Shown here piece after piece: positions 57,024 through 64,000 of a stretch of DNA of 64,000 nucleotides. Under the pieces are notes generated by a model that was not told where the DNA came from, searched no databases, and saw only the letters and a list, made by a program, of their open reading frames with translations. The translations under genes and the position numbers were made by a program. The DNA is taken from assembly GCA_964406475.1 (NCBI GenBank), contig CAYORS010000001.1, forward strand, positions 1 through 64,000, written 5' to 3'. The number at the start of each line of letters is the position of its first letter. The first letter of the stretch is position 1. This stretch comes from JAQBQZ01 sp964406475 (lineage in GTDB: Bacteria; Patescibacteriota; Minisyncoccia; Phycocordibacterales; CAIRYW01).

Positions 57024-59735
57024 GTGAAAAAGAGTTTTTTCTCTAGACTCAATAGTTTTTTTGCAAAACAGAAAAAAGAAACTTCTTTTCTTTTTGGTTT
57101 GACTTTGTTTGTTGTGTTGAGTGTAACCTTGATTTGTCCTAAAGTGACATTTGCAGCTGGTGAGAGTACAAGTAATTTTGAAATGATCAAATATATTTAT
57201 ACAGCGGTCTCCTCTCTTGCAACAGGAGCTACAAATGTCGTTAGTACAGTTTATGAAAGTTTATTTGGTCCAGTGATTACAAGCATTGCTTACGTTATAT
57301 TGGGAATACTTTCTTACATTGTAGATGCAATTGGTATTATTTTTAACATTGTCATTAGCATCACGGTTATCAATATGAGTAGTCTCATAAATAAGATTGA
57401 TATTATAAAAGCCGGATGGCAAGCTATTCGTGATCTTACAAATATTATCTTTATTTTTATGCTGCTTTATCTCGCTATTGCCACAATCCTTCAGCTTGAT
57501 GAGCACGGGGTCAAACACGGATTAAGTAGACTTATTATAGGTGCGACACTTATCAACTTCAGTCTCTTTTTTGTCAAAGTCCCTATTGATGTATCCAATA
57601 TTCTTGCGATTCAAATTTATAATAAGGTAAATCCCCCAAGTGACTCTACATTTGTAGGAGCCCTTTCAGGAAGAAAAGGCCTTGGAGATGCCTTTTTTCA
57701 AATGTTTAGTCCACAAAAAGTATTTAAAGATCCTCGATTAAGTAATTTATCAAGTAATGCAGGTCCAACAGGTTCACTTAGTGGAGATGTGTTAAGAACA
57801 AATCCACTGACAACATTTGTGATGGGTATTATTATTTTTTTGATTATCATTTTTATTTTCCTTGCTGTTATTATTATTTTTATAAAAAGGTTTATTGTAC
57901 TTATGTTGCTTATGATTTTTTCTCCACTTGCCTTTGCAGGTATGGCAGTCCCAAGCCATGACATAGAGCATCAAATCACATCAAGGTTTTGGAATACTCT
58001 TTTTAAAGAAGCTTTTTATGCACCAGTATTTATGTTCCTTATGTATCTTGCACTCAAAATGGGAACAGCCCTCAATACAAATGTAATAAGAGAAGTGGAT
58101 GCATCTTCAGGTATCGACAGACTCGTAACACTTCCTTTAAGTAATGTGATTGGTTTTTCTGTTGTGATTGGAATGATGGTTTTTGCTCTTACCGTATCAG
58201 AATCAATGGGTGTTGCAGGTGCATCAAATGCAGTCAATGCTTTTGGAATGATGCGTTCTAAGGCTACAGGTTTTATTGCAAGTAATACCGCAGGACGACT
58301 CGCTCACACTTGGGTCAATAAGGGAAACGGTGCAAACTTTACCATGGCAGCAGCTGGACTAAAAAACAGCTCAGGCACTGCACAAGGCAAGCTTGCAAAC
58401 TTCCTTTCACGCAGTTCGCTTGGACGTAGTGTAGCCAAACAAGTCGCTGGCACAGCCCAAAACATAGGCAAAAAAGATTTTGGAGGAGGATTTTCTTATG
58501 ATCATAAAATACACGAACGAGAAGAGGAATTTAAAGCTGCGCTTGAAGAGGCCCATAATGATCCAAAAATGCTTGCCGAGCTTATGGGTAAAGCACTTGG
58601 TGATGGAAACAAAAGATCTACCAGTCTTAAAGCAGCACATAGAATGTTTCATCATATGTCACTTGAGGAGAAAGCAAACCTTCAACTCAACCTTGATGAA
58701 AAAATAAAAGAAGGAGAAAAAACTGACAAAGATGGAAAACCTGTCAAACCAAAAGCAGAAATTGATGCACTAAAAGCCGCACGTGCAAACCTTTTTGGTG
58801 GGGGAGAAAAACACGAACACGGACGACTCACCGAAAACGAAAGTGTTGGTATTGTGCGTGAAATCGCTGAAGGAACAGATTACCATGCTAAAAAGTTTAG
58901 AGCCGCCATTGAAAGTGGCGATGCTTCTAGTGTGGGGCACTTTATCGAGAATGCAACAGAAGGGCAAATGAAAGTAGCCCTCAGGTCCCTTGGTGATATG
59001 GAAAATCTAAAAATGAAACCAGTCACTGCTGATACACCAAAAGAAAAAATAAAAGAATACGAAATCCATAACCAAAAAGTCCAAAACATAACCAACCAGA
59101 TCACCAACGGTCTCAGTAAGTTTAGAGGGGAGAGCTTCCACGCAATGGTAGCCAAAGATACTGCACAAAGTGAAACAATCAAAGAAGTTGCATCGACAGC
59201 TGTGTTAAAGGGACAAAAACGCTACCAGGCATTTCAGGCTTTTTCAGGTAGTAATGAAAAAATTAACAAGGCCCTTGCCCTTGGGAATCCCAACCTCCGC
59301 CAGGGTTTTGCTGATGAATTGAGAGATCTTCCTCAAATGCGAGATCATATACAAAAATACGACGAGAGACAAAAGAACATCGAAAAGGGTCTCGAAGAAA
59401 AACTCAAAACCGCCAGAGGAGATGCTGCCAAAGAAGCGCATTTCAAAGCTGAAGCAGAAAAAGAAAAAATCAAAGCCTTTGAAGAAGACGTGGTACAAAA
59501 ATATGATGAGACGATGTCAGAATCTACAACATTTAAGTACGCGAAAAGTCCGAACGGAGAAAGAACCGTCATACAAACAAAAGAAATGAAAGAAGAGCTT
59601 GGAAACCAAGAAAAAATATTTAAAACACTCGAAGAAGAAACAAAAAAACAAAAAGAGGCAGCAGGTGGGGGAAATTGGTCACAAAAAAATCCAATATTAT
59701 TTGACGCATACGGTCAACCAATAAACACAAAATAA
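57024..59735 (+). CDS. VirB6/TrbL-like polytopic membrane protein with long cytoplasmic tail
   Basis: A 903-aa protein starting at GTG. A signal-like first helix (residues 18-40) is followed by six or more helices to about residue 410 (VITSIAYVILGILSYIVDAI, ITNIIFIFMLLYLAIATILQ-like, GIIIFLIIIFIFLAVIIIFI, VIGFSVVIGMMVFALTV). This layout is typical of TrbL/VirB6 channel subunits of type IV secretion. The C-terminal 490 residues are charged and helical, Lys/Glu/Ala-rich, without a known domain; such a tail is not found in standard VirB6. It ends PILFDAYGQPINTK. The next gene follows 1 nt after the stop. Confidence 0.8.
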   Translation: MKKSFFSRLNSFFAKQKKETSFLFGLTLFVVLSVTLICPKVTFAAGESTSNFEMIKYIYTAVSSLATGATNVVSTVYESLFGPVITSIAYVILGILSYIVDAIGIIFNIVISITVINMSSLINKIDIIKAGWQAIRDLTNIIFIFMLLYLAIATILQLDEHGVKHGLSRLIIGATLINFSLFFVKVPIDVSNILAIQIYNKVNPPSDSTFVGALSGRKGLGDAFFQMFSPQKVFKDPRLSNLSSNAGPTGSLSGDVLRTNPLTTFVMGIIIFLIIIFIFLAVIIIFIKRFIVLMLLMIFSPLAFAGMAVPSHDIEHQITSRFWNTLFKEAFYAPVFMFLMYLALKMGTALNTNVIREVDASSGIDRLVTLPLSNVIGFSVVIGMMVFALTVSESMGVAGASNAVNAFGMMRSKATGFIASNTAGRLAHTWVNKGNGANFTMAAAGLKNSSGTAQGKLANFLSRSSLGRSVAKQVAGTAQNIGKKDFGGGFSYDHKIHEREEEFKAALEEAHNDPKMLAELMGKALGDGNKRSTSLKAAHRMFHHMSLEEKANLQLNLDEKIKEGEKTDKDGKPVKPKAEIDALKAARANLFGGGEKHEHGRLTENESVGIVREIAEGTDYHAKKFRAAIESGDASSVGHFIENATEGQMKVALRSLGDMENLKMKPVTADTPKEKIKEYEIHNQKVQNITNQITNGLSKFRGESFHAMVAKDTAQSETIKEVASTAVLKGQKRYQAFQAFSGSNEKINKALALGNPNLRQGFADELRDLPQMRDHIQKYDERQKNIEKGLEEKLKTARGDAAKEAHFKAEAEKEKIKAFEEDVVQKYDETMSESTTFKYAKSPNGERTVIQTKEMKEELGNQEKIFKTLEEETKKQKEAAGGGNWSQKNPILFDAYGQPINTK

Positions 59736-59736
59736 A

Positions 59737-60591
59737 ATGTCAAAATATAGCAACGAACAATACGTATCAATATTCAACAAGCTTCCTCCTGATATTAAGG
59801 ATGTGGTCTTGTCTTATGCAACAGTGGATGCGCTTTGGGCAATAGGTAAGAGACACAACCTCCAAATCGACCAAACAGGCAAAATGATCGATATTACTTT
59901 TGATGTTGTGATGGGTATTGTCGCAACAAAAGATTTTGTCAAAGAACTGACCAACGAGCTCCACATATCTGCACTTGATGCTTTGGCTATTTCGCGTGAT
60001 GTAGATGACACAATACTCCAGCCTATCAAACAAACCATGATCAAAACCTTTGGTGATAGCGCCCCTTACAAACCGTCAAGCAGTCTCGTTCAAGTATATG
60101 AAGATGAAGACGATCATCCGTCACTTCAAAAAGAAACAATCTTAAAAGAAATCGAGGAACCAGAAGCTCCAATCATCAAAAAAGAAATCGTCTACACACA
60201 ATCCCCAGTACAAGTGGCGCAAGAAAAACCAAAACAACCCGAATCTCCCACATCACAAAAGACAGATCCTCTCCCTAGTGTCTACAAAGAAGAAATACAA
60301 AGCCCACAAAAAGAATCTGCACCCATAAAAGTCCCGAGCTTCCTCGAAAAAATAACCTCTTTAAAACTCTCTCAAAGCATTGTGATGCCAAAAGAAGAAT
60401 CCAGTGTTCAAACTATCATAGAAAAGGCACCTTCTGTTCCCACAAGTATTACCACATACCCTCCCGAAATTAAAGAGACCGGCAAACCTGAACCACAAAA
60501 ACAACCACAAGTACAAAAAGACGCTCCAGAAGAACCTTCAAAACAACAAACACCACAATACTCAGTCGATCCGTATCGCGAACAAATATAA
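59737..60591 (+). CDS. Cytoplasmic protein with helical head and disordered Pro/Lys tail
   Basis: A 284-aa protein. Residues 1-110 form a helical domain (FNKLPPDIKDVVLSYATVDA, ALDALAISRDVDDTILQPI). The remainder is low-complexity Pro/Glu/Lys/Gln with repeated KKE and PQ segments, probably disordered. There is no signal peptide. Its start is coupled to the VirB6-like stop, so the two products may interact. No family is recognised. Confidence 0.7.
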   Translation: MSKYSNEQYVSIFNKLPPDIKDVVLSYATVDALWAIGKRHNLQIDQTGKMIDITFDVVMGIVATKDFVKELTNELHISALDALAISRDVDDTILQPIKQTMIKTFGDSAPYKPSSSLVQVYEDEDDHPSLQKETILKEIEEPEAPIIKKEIVYTQSPVQVAQEKPKQPESPTSQKTDPLPSVYKEEIQSPQKESAPIKVPSFLEKITSLKLSQSIVMPKEESSVQTIIEKAPSVPTSITTYPPEIKETGKPEPQKQPQVQKDAPEEPSKQQTPQYSVDPYREQI

Positions 60592-60594
60592 AAT

Positions 60595-60626
60595 ACACGC
60601 CACCACAACCTTGGTGGTGTGTTTTG
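60595..60626 (+). terminator. Terminator inside the secretion cluster
   Basis: ACACGCCACCA (60595-60605) pairs with TGGTGGTGTGT (60612-60622, one G-U), then T3-4. It splits the cluster into two transcripts. Confidence 0.8.
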
Positions 60627-60639
60627 AAAGATGTGTTTG

Positions 60640-60648
60640 TGATATACT
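60640..60648 (+). promoter_or_regulatory. Extended -10 of the PrgI-VirB4 transcript
   Basis: TGATATACT at 60640-60648, about 20 nt before the ATG at 60669. Confidence 0.55.
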
Positions 60649-60668
60649 GTGTATGTAGTTTTTTCTAT

Positions 60669-61157
60669 ATGCAATATCAAGTACCACAATTTATTGAAAT
60701 CGAAGACAAAATTTTTGGACCACTGACATTCAAACAGTTCGTCTATGTGACTGGTGGAGCAGGAATGTGCTTTCTTGCATACAAGTTTATCCCTATGCCT
60801 TTTTCTTTTTTCCTCATTATTCCTATTGGAGGGTTTTCTTTTGCACTTGCGTTTTACAAAGTGAACAATCGACCATTTATTGATGCTGTAGAATCTGCTG
60901 TAAAATTCTTTTTGAGTACAAAGCTTTATCTTTGGGAAAAAAGAGACAAACCAAAAACTCCAGAAGAAATTGCCGAGCTTCCTAAAGGTGCAATCTATGT
61001 TCCAAAACTTTCAGAATCCAAACTCAAAGAGCTTACCTGGAGTCTTGATGTGAACGAAAACATCGATCTTACCAACGAAACACACACACCACAAAAACAA
61101 AGCATCCTCAAAAACCCAAACCAAATTAAACAAAGTCAACATAATTTTTTAGAATAA
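60669..61157 (+). CDS. PrgI-family membrane protein
   Basis: A 162-aa protein matching PrgI-type proteins of Gram-positive and Patescibacterial type IV secretion loci: YQVPQFIEIEDKIFGPLTFKQF, then two adjacent helices (YVTGGAGMCFLAYKFI and FFLIIPIGGFSFALAFYKV) and NRPFIDAVESAVKFF. The C-terminal tail is polar. PrgI proteins are VirB3-like partners of the VirB4 ATPase. The next gene starts 1 nt after the stop. The ATG at 60669 fits the family N-terminus and lies downstream of the promoter. Confidence 0.88.
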   Translation: MQYQVPQFIEIEDKIFGPLTFKQFVYVTGGAGMCFLAYKFIPMPFSFFLIIPIGGFSFALAFYKVNNRPFIDAVESAVKFFLSTKLYLWEKRDKPKTPEEIAELPKGAIYVPKLSESKLKELTWSLDVNENIDLTNETHTPQKQSILKNPNQIKQSQHNFLE

Positions 61158-61158
61158 T

Positions 61159-61806
61159 ATGGCTATACCAGGCAAAAGTTCACAAGATTTTATCCCTATC
61201 AAAGAAATACGAGATGGTGTTGTTATTTTAAAAGACGGAAGTCTTCGAGGGGTTGTTTTGACATCTTCGGTCAACTTCGCACTCAAAAGTGCAGACGAAC
61301 AGAACGCAATCATCTATCAATTTCAGAACTTTTTGAACTCTATCAATTTTTCTATTCAGATATTTAGCCAGTCACGACGTCTTGATATACGCCCTTATAT
61401 CGCACTCCTCGAAAAGGTTCAAAAAGAACAAGAAATTGAGCTTTTAAGAGTTCAGACCAAAGAATATATTGAGTTTATCAAGACATTTACATCGAGTGTG
61501 AACATTATGAAGAAATCCTTCTTCATTGTAGTGTCTTACACACCAGCACTTCTTCAAAAGGGGACTGCGGGTGGATTCTTTTCTTTCTTTGGAGGAGGTA
61601 AAACTTCATCAAAAGAGAAAAACGATAATTTTGAAGAAAATCGCACACAACTTTTGCAAAGAATGGAGGTTGTAATGTCAGGTCTTACACGAATGGGGGT
61701 AAAAGCGGTTCCTCTTGGAACAGAGGAGCTGGTGGAGCTTTATTATAAATTGTTCAATCCAGGAGATACAGAAAAGCCTATCAACATAGACAAAATTGGA
61801 CAATAA
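61159..61806 (+). CDS. VirB4/TraC N-terminal-domain-like protein
   Basis: A 215-aa protein: DFIPIKEIRDGVVILKDGSL, SSVNFALKSADEQNAIIYQF, INFSIQIFSQSRRLDI and a C-terminal LLQRMEVVMSGLTRMGVKAVPLGTEELVELYY. These are features of the N-terminal domain of VirB4/TraC ATPases. A Gly/Ser/Lys loop (GGFFSFFGGGKTSSKEK) interrupts it. It lies between PrgI and the ATPase and looks like the separated N-domain of VirB4, or a diverged duplicate of it. Confidence 0.75.
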   Translation: MAIPGKSSQDFIPIKEIRDGVVILKDGSLRGVVLTSSVNFALKSADEQNAIIYQFQNFLNSINFSIQIFSQSRRLDIRPYIALLEKVQKEQEIELLRVQTKEYIEFIKTFTSSVNIMKKSFFIVVSYTPALLQKGTAGGFFSFFGGGKTSSKEKNDNFEENRTQLLQRMEVVMSGLTRMGVKAVPLGTEELVELYYKLFNPGDTEKPINIDKIGQ

Positions 61807-61831
61807 ATTATCGTTTCGAAACAAATTAGAT

Positions 61832-61837
61832 TATAAT
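61832..61837 (+). promoter_or_regulatory. -10 box for a leaderless VirB4 transcript
   Basis: Perfect TATAAT ending 7 nt before the ATG at 61845. Confidence 0.5.
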
Positions 61838-61844
61838 ATTTACA

Positions 61845-63665
61845 ATGGGAATACTTGATTCAATCTTAGGCAGAAGCAAAAATACCGATACACAAGCGGT
61901 AACAGCTATTTTGCCACAAGAAATTTATGAAAGTGGAGTTTTGGAACTCAAAGACGTGATTGCACCAAGTGCTTTGAAGGTATCTCCTCGAGAACTCAAC
62001 CTTGGCGACAAGATCGCGCGAACTTTTTTTGTGATTTCTTATCCTCGTTTTCTTACTGAAAGCTGGTTTGCGCAAATCATTAACCTTGATCGGATTTTTG
62101 ATATTTCGATTTTTATTCACCCTATGGATACAGCACAGGTTCTTCGCCAATTCCAAAAAAAGGTTGCTGAAGTACAAAGCCAAATCGCAAATAGAGAGGA
62201 GAGGGGGCTTGTACGTGATCCTGTACTCGACACTGCATATCAGGACCTTGAACAGCTTCGTGACCAACTCCAACAAGCACAAGAAAGAATATTCGAAGTC
62301 GGACTTTATATTACAATCTACGGTAGTACTATTGAAGAACTCGATAAAGTAGAGTCAGAAGTTAAATCCATCCTTGAAGCAAAGCTTGTATATGTGAAGC
62401 CTGCACTTTTCCAACAAGAACAAGGGTTCCGTAGTGTTTTGCCTATTGGTAATGATGAGCTCGAGGTCCATTCTAAACTCAACTCAAGTCCTCTGTCGAG
62501 TATCTTTCCTTTCATTTCTTTTGACCTTACATCTGACAAAGGGATTCTTTATGGTGTAAACAGACACAACTCTTCACTTGTACTTTTTGATCGTTTCTCA
62601 CTCGAAAACTACAATTCCGTCACATTCGCAAAAGCCGGAGCAGGAAAAAGTTTTGCCACAAAACTAGAGATCCTTCGATCACTTATGTTTGATACTGATG
62701 TGATTGTTATTGACCCTGAAAGAGAATATGAATATCTCGCAGAAGCAACAGGGGGGCGATATTTTAATATTTCTCTTACATCAGAACACCACATAAACCC
62801 TTTTGATCTTCCAACACCGCGAGAAGACGAATCAGCAGGAGATGTGCTTCGTTCAAACATCATTAACCTCGTAGGACTCTTTCGTCTTATGCTTGGAGGA
62901 CTCACTCCAGAAGAAGATGCTATTGTTGATCAAGCAATCACAGAAACATACGCCCTCAAAGACATTACTGCGGATGCGGATTTTACCAACGCAGAACCTC
63001 CTTTGTTGTCTGACTTTGAGCTTGTGCTGTCTGGTATGACAGGAGCAGAATCTCTTGTTCAAAGACTCGAAAAGTATACAAAAGGAACGTGGGCAGGATT
63101 TATCAACCGACCATCAAACGTTGATATCAATAAAAAATTCGTTACCTTTTCTCTTCGAGATATGGAAGACGAGCTCAAACCTGTGGCAATGTATATTGTG
63201 ATGCACTATATCTGGAATGCTATTCGTGAGAAGCTCAAAAAAAGACTTCTTGTGATTGATGAGGCATGGTGGATGATGAAATCAGAAGACACAGCATCAT
63301 TCCTTCTTGGTCTTGCAAAACGAGGAAGAAAATACTATCTCGGACTTGCAACAATTACTCAGGACGTTGAGGACTTCCTCAAATCACCTTATGGAACACC
63401 GATTATTACCAACTCATCAATCCAGATGCTTCTCAAACAATCTCCATCATCTGTCGATATGCTCCAAAAAACTTTCAACCTTACTGATGAAGAAAAATAT
63501 CTTTTGCTCGAATCTGAAGTGGGAGAGGGAATTTTCTTTGCGGGATTAAAACACGTTGCGATAAAAATCATAGCCTCATATACCGAAGAACAAATCATCA
63601 CCTCAAACCCATCTCAGGTTCTTGCCATTCGTGCAGCAAAGAAAGCACAAGAAGAGCAAATATAA
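61845..63665 (+). CDS. virB4: VirB4/TraC-type secretion ATPase
   Basis: A 606-aa ATPase. An N-terminal domain (residues 1-240) precedes the P-loop domain with Walker A FAKAGAGKSFATKLEILRS (about residue 263), then IVIDPEREYEYLAEATGG. Walker B is RLLVIDEAWWMMKSED (about 468), followed by AKRGRKYYLGLATITQDVED and the C-terminal NSSIQMLLKQSPSSVDML. These are hallmarks of VirB4/TraC ATPases that power type IV secretion. No VirD4 coupling protein or relaxase is visible, so DNA conjugation is not implied. Confidence 0.93.
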   Translation: MGILDSILGRSKNTDTQAVTAILPQEIYESGVLELKDVIAPSALKVSPRELNLGDKIARTFFVISYPRFLTESWFAQIINLDRIFDISIFIHPMDTAQVLRQFQKKVAEVQSQIANREERGLVRDPVLDTAYQDLEQLRDQLQQAQERIFEVGLYITIYGSTIEELDKVESEVKSILEAKLVYVKPALFQQEQGFRSVLPIGNDELEVHSKLNSSPLSSIFPFISFDLTSDKGILYGVNRHNSSLVLFDRFSLENYNSVTFAKAGAGKSFATKLEILRSLMFDTDVIVIDPEREYEYLAEATGGRYFNISLTSEHHINPFDLPTPREDESAGDVLRSNIINLVGLFRLMLGGLTPEEDAIVDQAITETYALKDITADADFTNAEPPLLSDFELVLSGMTGAESLVQRLEKYTKGTWAGFINRPSNVDINKKFVTFSLRDMEDELKPVAMYIVMHYIWNAIREKLKKRLLVIDEAWWMMKSEDTASFLLGLAKRGRKYYLGLATITQDVEDFLKSPYGTPIITNSSIQMLLKQSPSSVDMLQKTFNLTDEEKYLLLESEVGEGIFFAGLKHVAIKIIASYTEEQIITSNPSQVLAIRAAKKAQEEQI

Positions 63666-63669
63666 ACAT

Positions 63670-64000
63670 ATGAAAATAATAAGTTTTATTCTTGATATTC
63701 TTCCTTTTTTAGGAGGAATAAAAATGATGATTGAAGCAGGGTTCAAAAAGGACCTTGTAGGTAACGAACTAAATGGCAAACTACGTAAAATCCATTTTTT
63801 TATTGGACTTATTACACTTATCTTTGATTGTTTCACGCTCGAAGGAGGTGGTATCACACGAGGTCTTATAAAGCTTTTGGGAGAAGGATTTTTGAAACGA
63901 CTCGCCGAGACAGGAGCAGAAAAAGCTGCCGAAAAAACTTTGGCCAAAAAAGTATTGCAAGGTACTGTGCGCACAATTGAAAAAGCTGAAGAAAGTAGGG
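63670..64000 (+). CDS. Uncharacterised small protein of the secretion cluster (partial)
   Basis: 110 codons are visible, starting MKIISFILDILPFLGGIKMM. The N-terminal hydrophobic segment is followed by KLRKIHFFIGLITLIFDCFT, a second possible membrane segment, and then a Lys/Glu/Ala-rich helix (RLAETGAEKAAEKTLAKKVL). It runs off the right edge. It starts 4 nt after virB4 and so belongs to the same transcript. No family is recognised. Confidence 0.65.
   Translation, partial: MKIISFILDILPFLGGIKMMIEAGFKKDLVGNELNGKLRKIHFFIGLITLIFDCFTLEGGGITRGLIKLLGEGFLKRLAETGAEKAAEKTLAKKVLQGTVRTIEKAEESR

Noticed and set aside
54843..64000. Interpretation of the VirB4 cluster as a conjugative element
   Set aside because: No relaxase, coupling protein or oriT-like sequence is visible in the window; composition matches the chromosome.
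1..64000. rRNA, tmRNA, RNase P RNA or SRP RNA
   Set aside because: Scanned the longer intergenic stretches for their conserved cores and saw none.

Overview
The window looks like part of the chromosome of a streamlined, host-dependent bacterium of the Candidate Phyla Radiation (Patescibacteria, probably a Parcubacteria-type lineage). The signs are low GC with strong A/T codon bias, short compact versions of housekeeping proteins, no biosynthetic pathway genes in 64 kb, many small TrmB-like regulators, type IV pilus genes mixed with secreted Cys-rich repeat proteins, and a VirB4/VirB6/PrgI secretion-like locus. UGA is used as a stop (for example in rsmA), so the UGA=Gly code of Gracilibacteria/Absconditabacteria does not apply. 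The lineage assignment is inference; no rRNA is present.

Layout. 1-11.3 kb (minus strand) is one long type IV pilus operon: a 1108-aa chimeric surface protein, a TPR protein split by a possible frameshift, an 880-aa Cys-rich repeat protein, pilB, pilC and three prepilin-like proteins, the last running off the window. 11.4-13.0 kb is nusA-ppa. 13.2-17.6 kb holds a secreted coiled-coil protein, a trigger factor without its PPIase domain, rsmE, a VIT1-type transporter and a MutY-like glycosylase without an FeS cluster. 17.7-35.2 kb is mosaic: four TrmB-like regulators, several single-gene cassettes of unknown function (some of clearly higher GC), plus def, clpP, rny, hup, truD, a trypsin-like protease and tRNA genes.

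34.9-38.9 kb is the most unusual stretch. It has a cluster of ParB-site-like palindromes in and beside yraN, a perfect DnaA box next to an AT-rich element, tRNA T-arm-like fragments, tRNA-Gly/tRNA-Arg and the cca gene, then a gene-free stretch with repeats and a second DnaA box. It may be a partition or replication-origin region.

38.9-53.5 kb carries xth, a Xer recombinase, rpsO, an NYN-domain protein, two membrane proteins, pnp, comM, a LysM-M23 peptidase, pcrA and rsmA. 53.5-64 kb carries secreted proteins and then a plus-strand type IV secretion-like operon (Ca-binding-repeat protein, secreted helical protein, VirB6/TrbL-like membrane protein, PrgI-like protein, a VirB4 N-domain-like protein, VirB4 ATPase).

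Themes: surface appendages and secretion dominate both ends. RNA decay and processing genes (rny, pnp, NYN, cca, truD, rsmE, rsmA) are spread through the middle. Many genes have a -10 box only 6-7 nt before the start codon, which suggests leaderless mRNAs. No CRISPR array, IS element or prophage was recognised.
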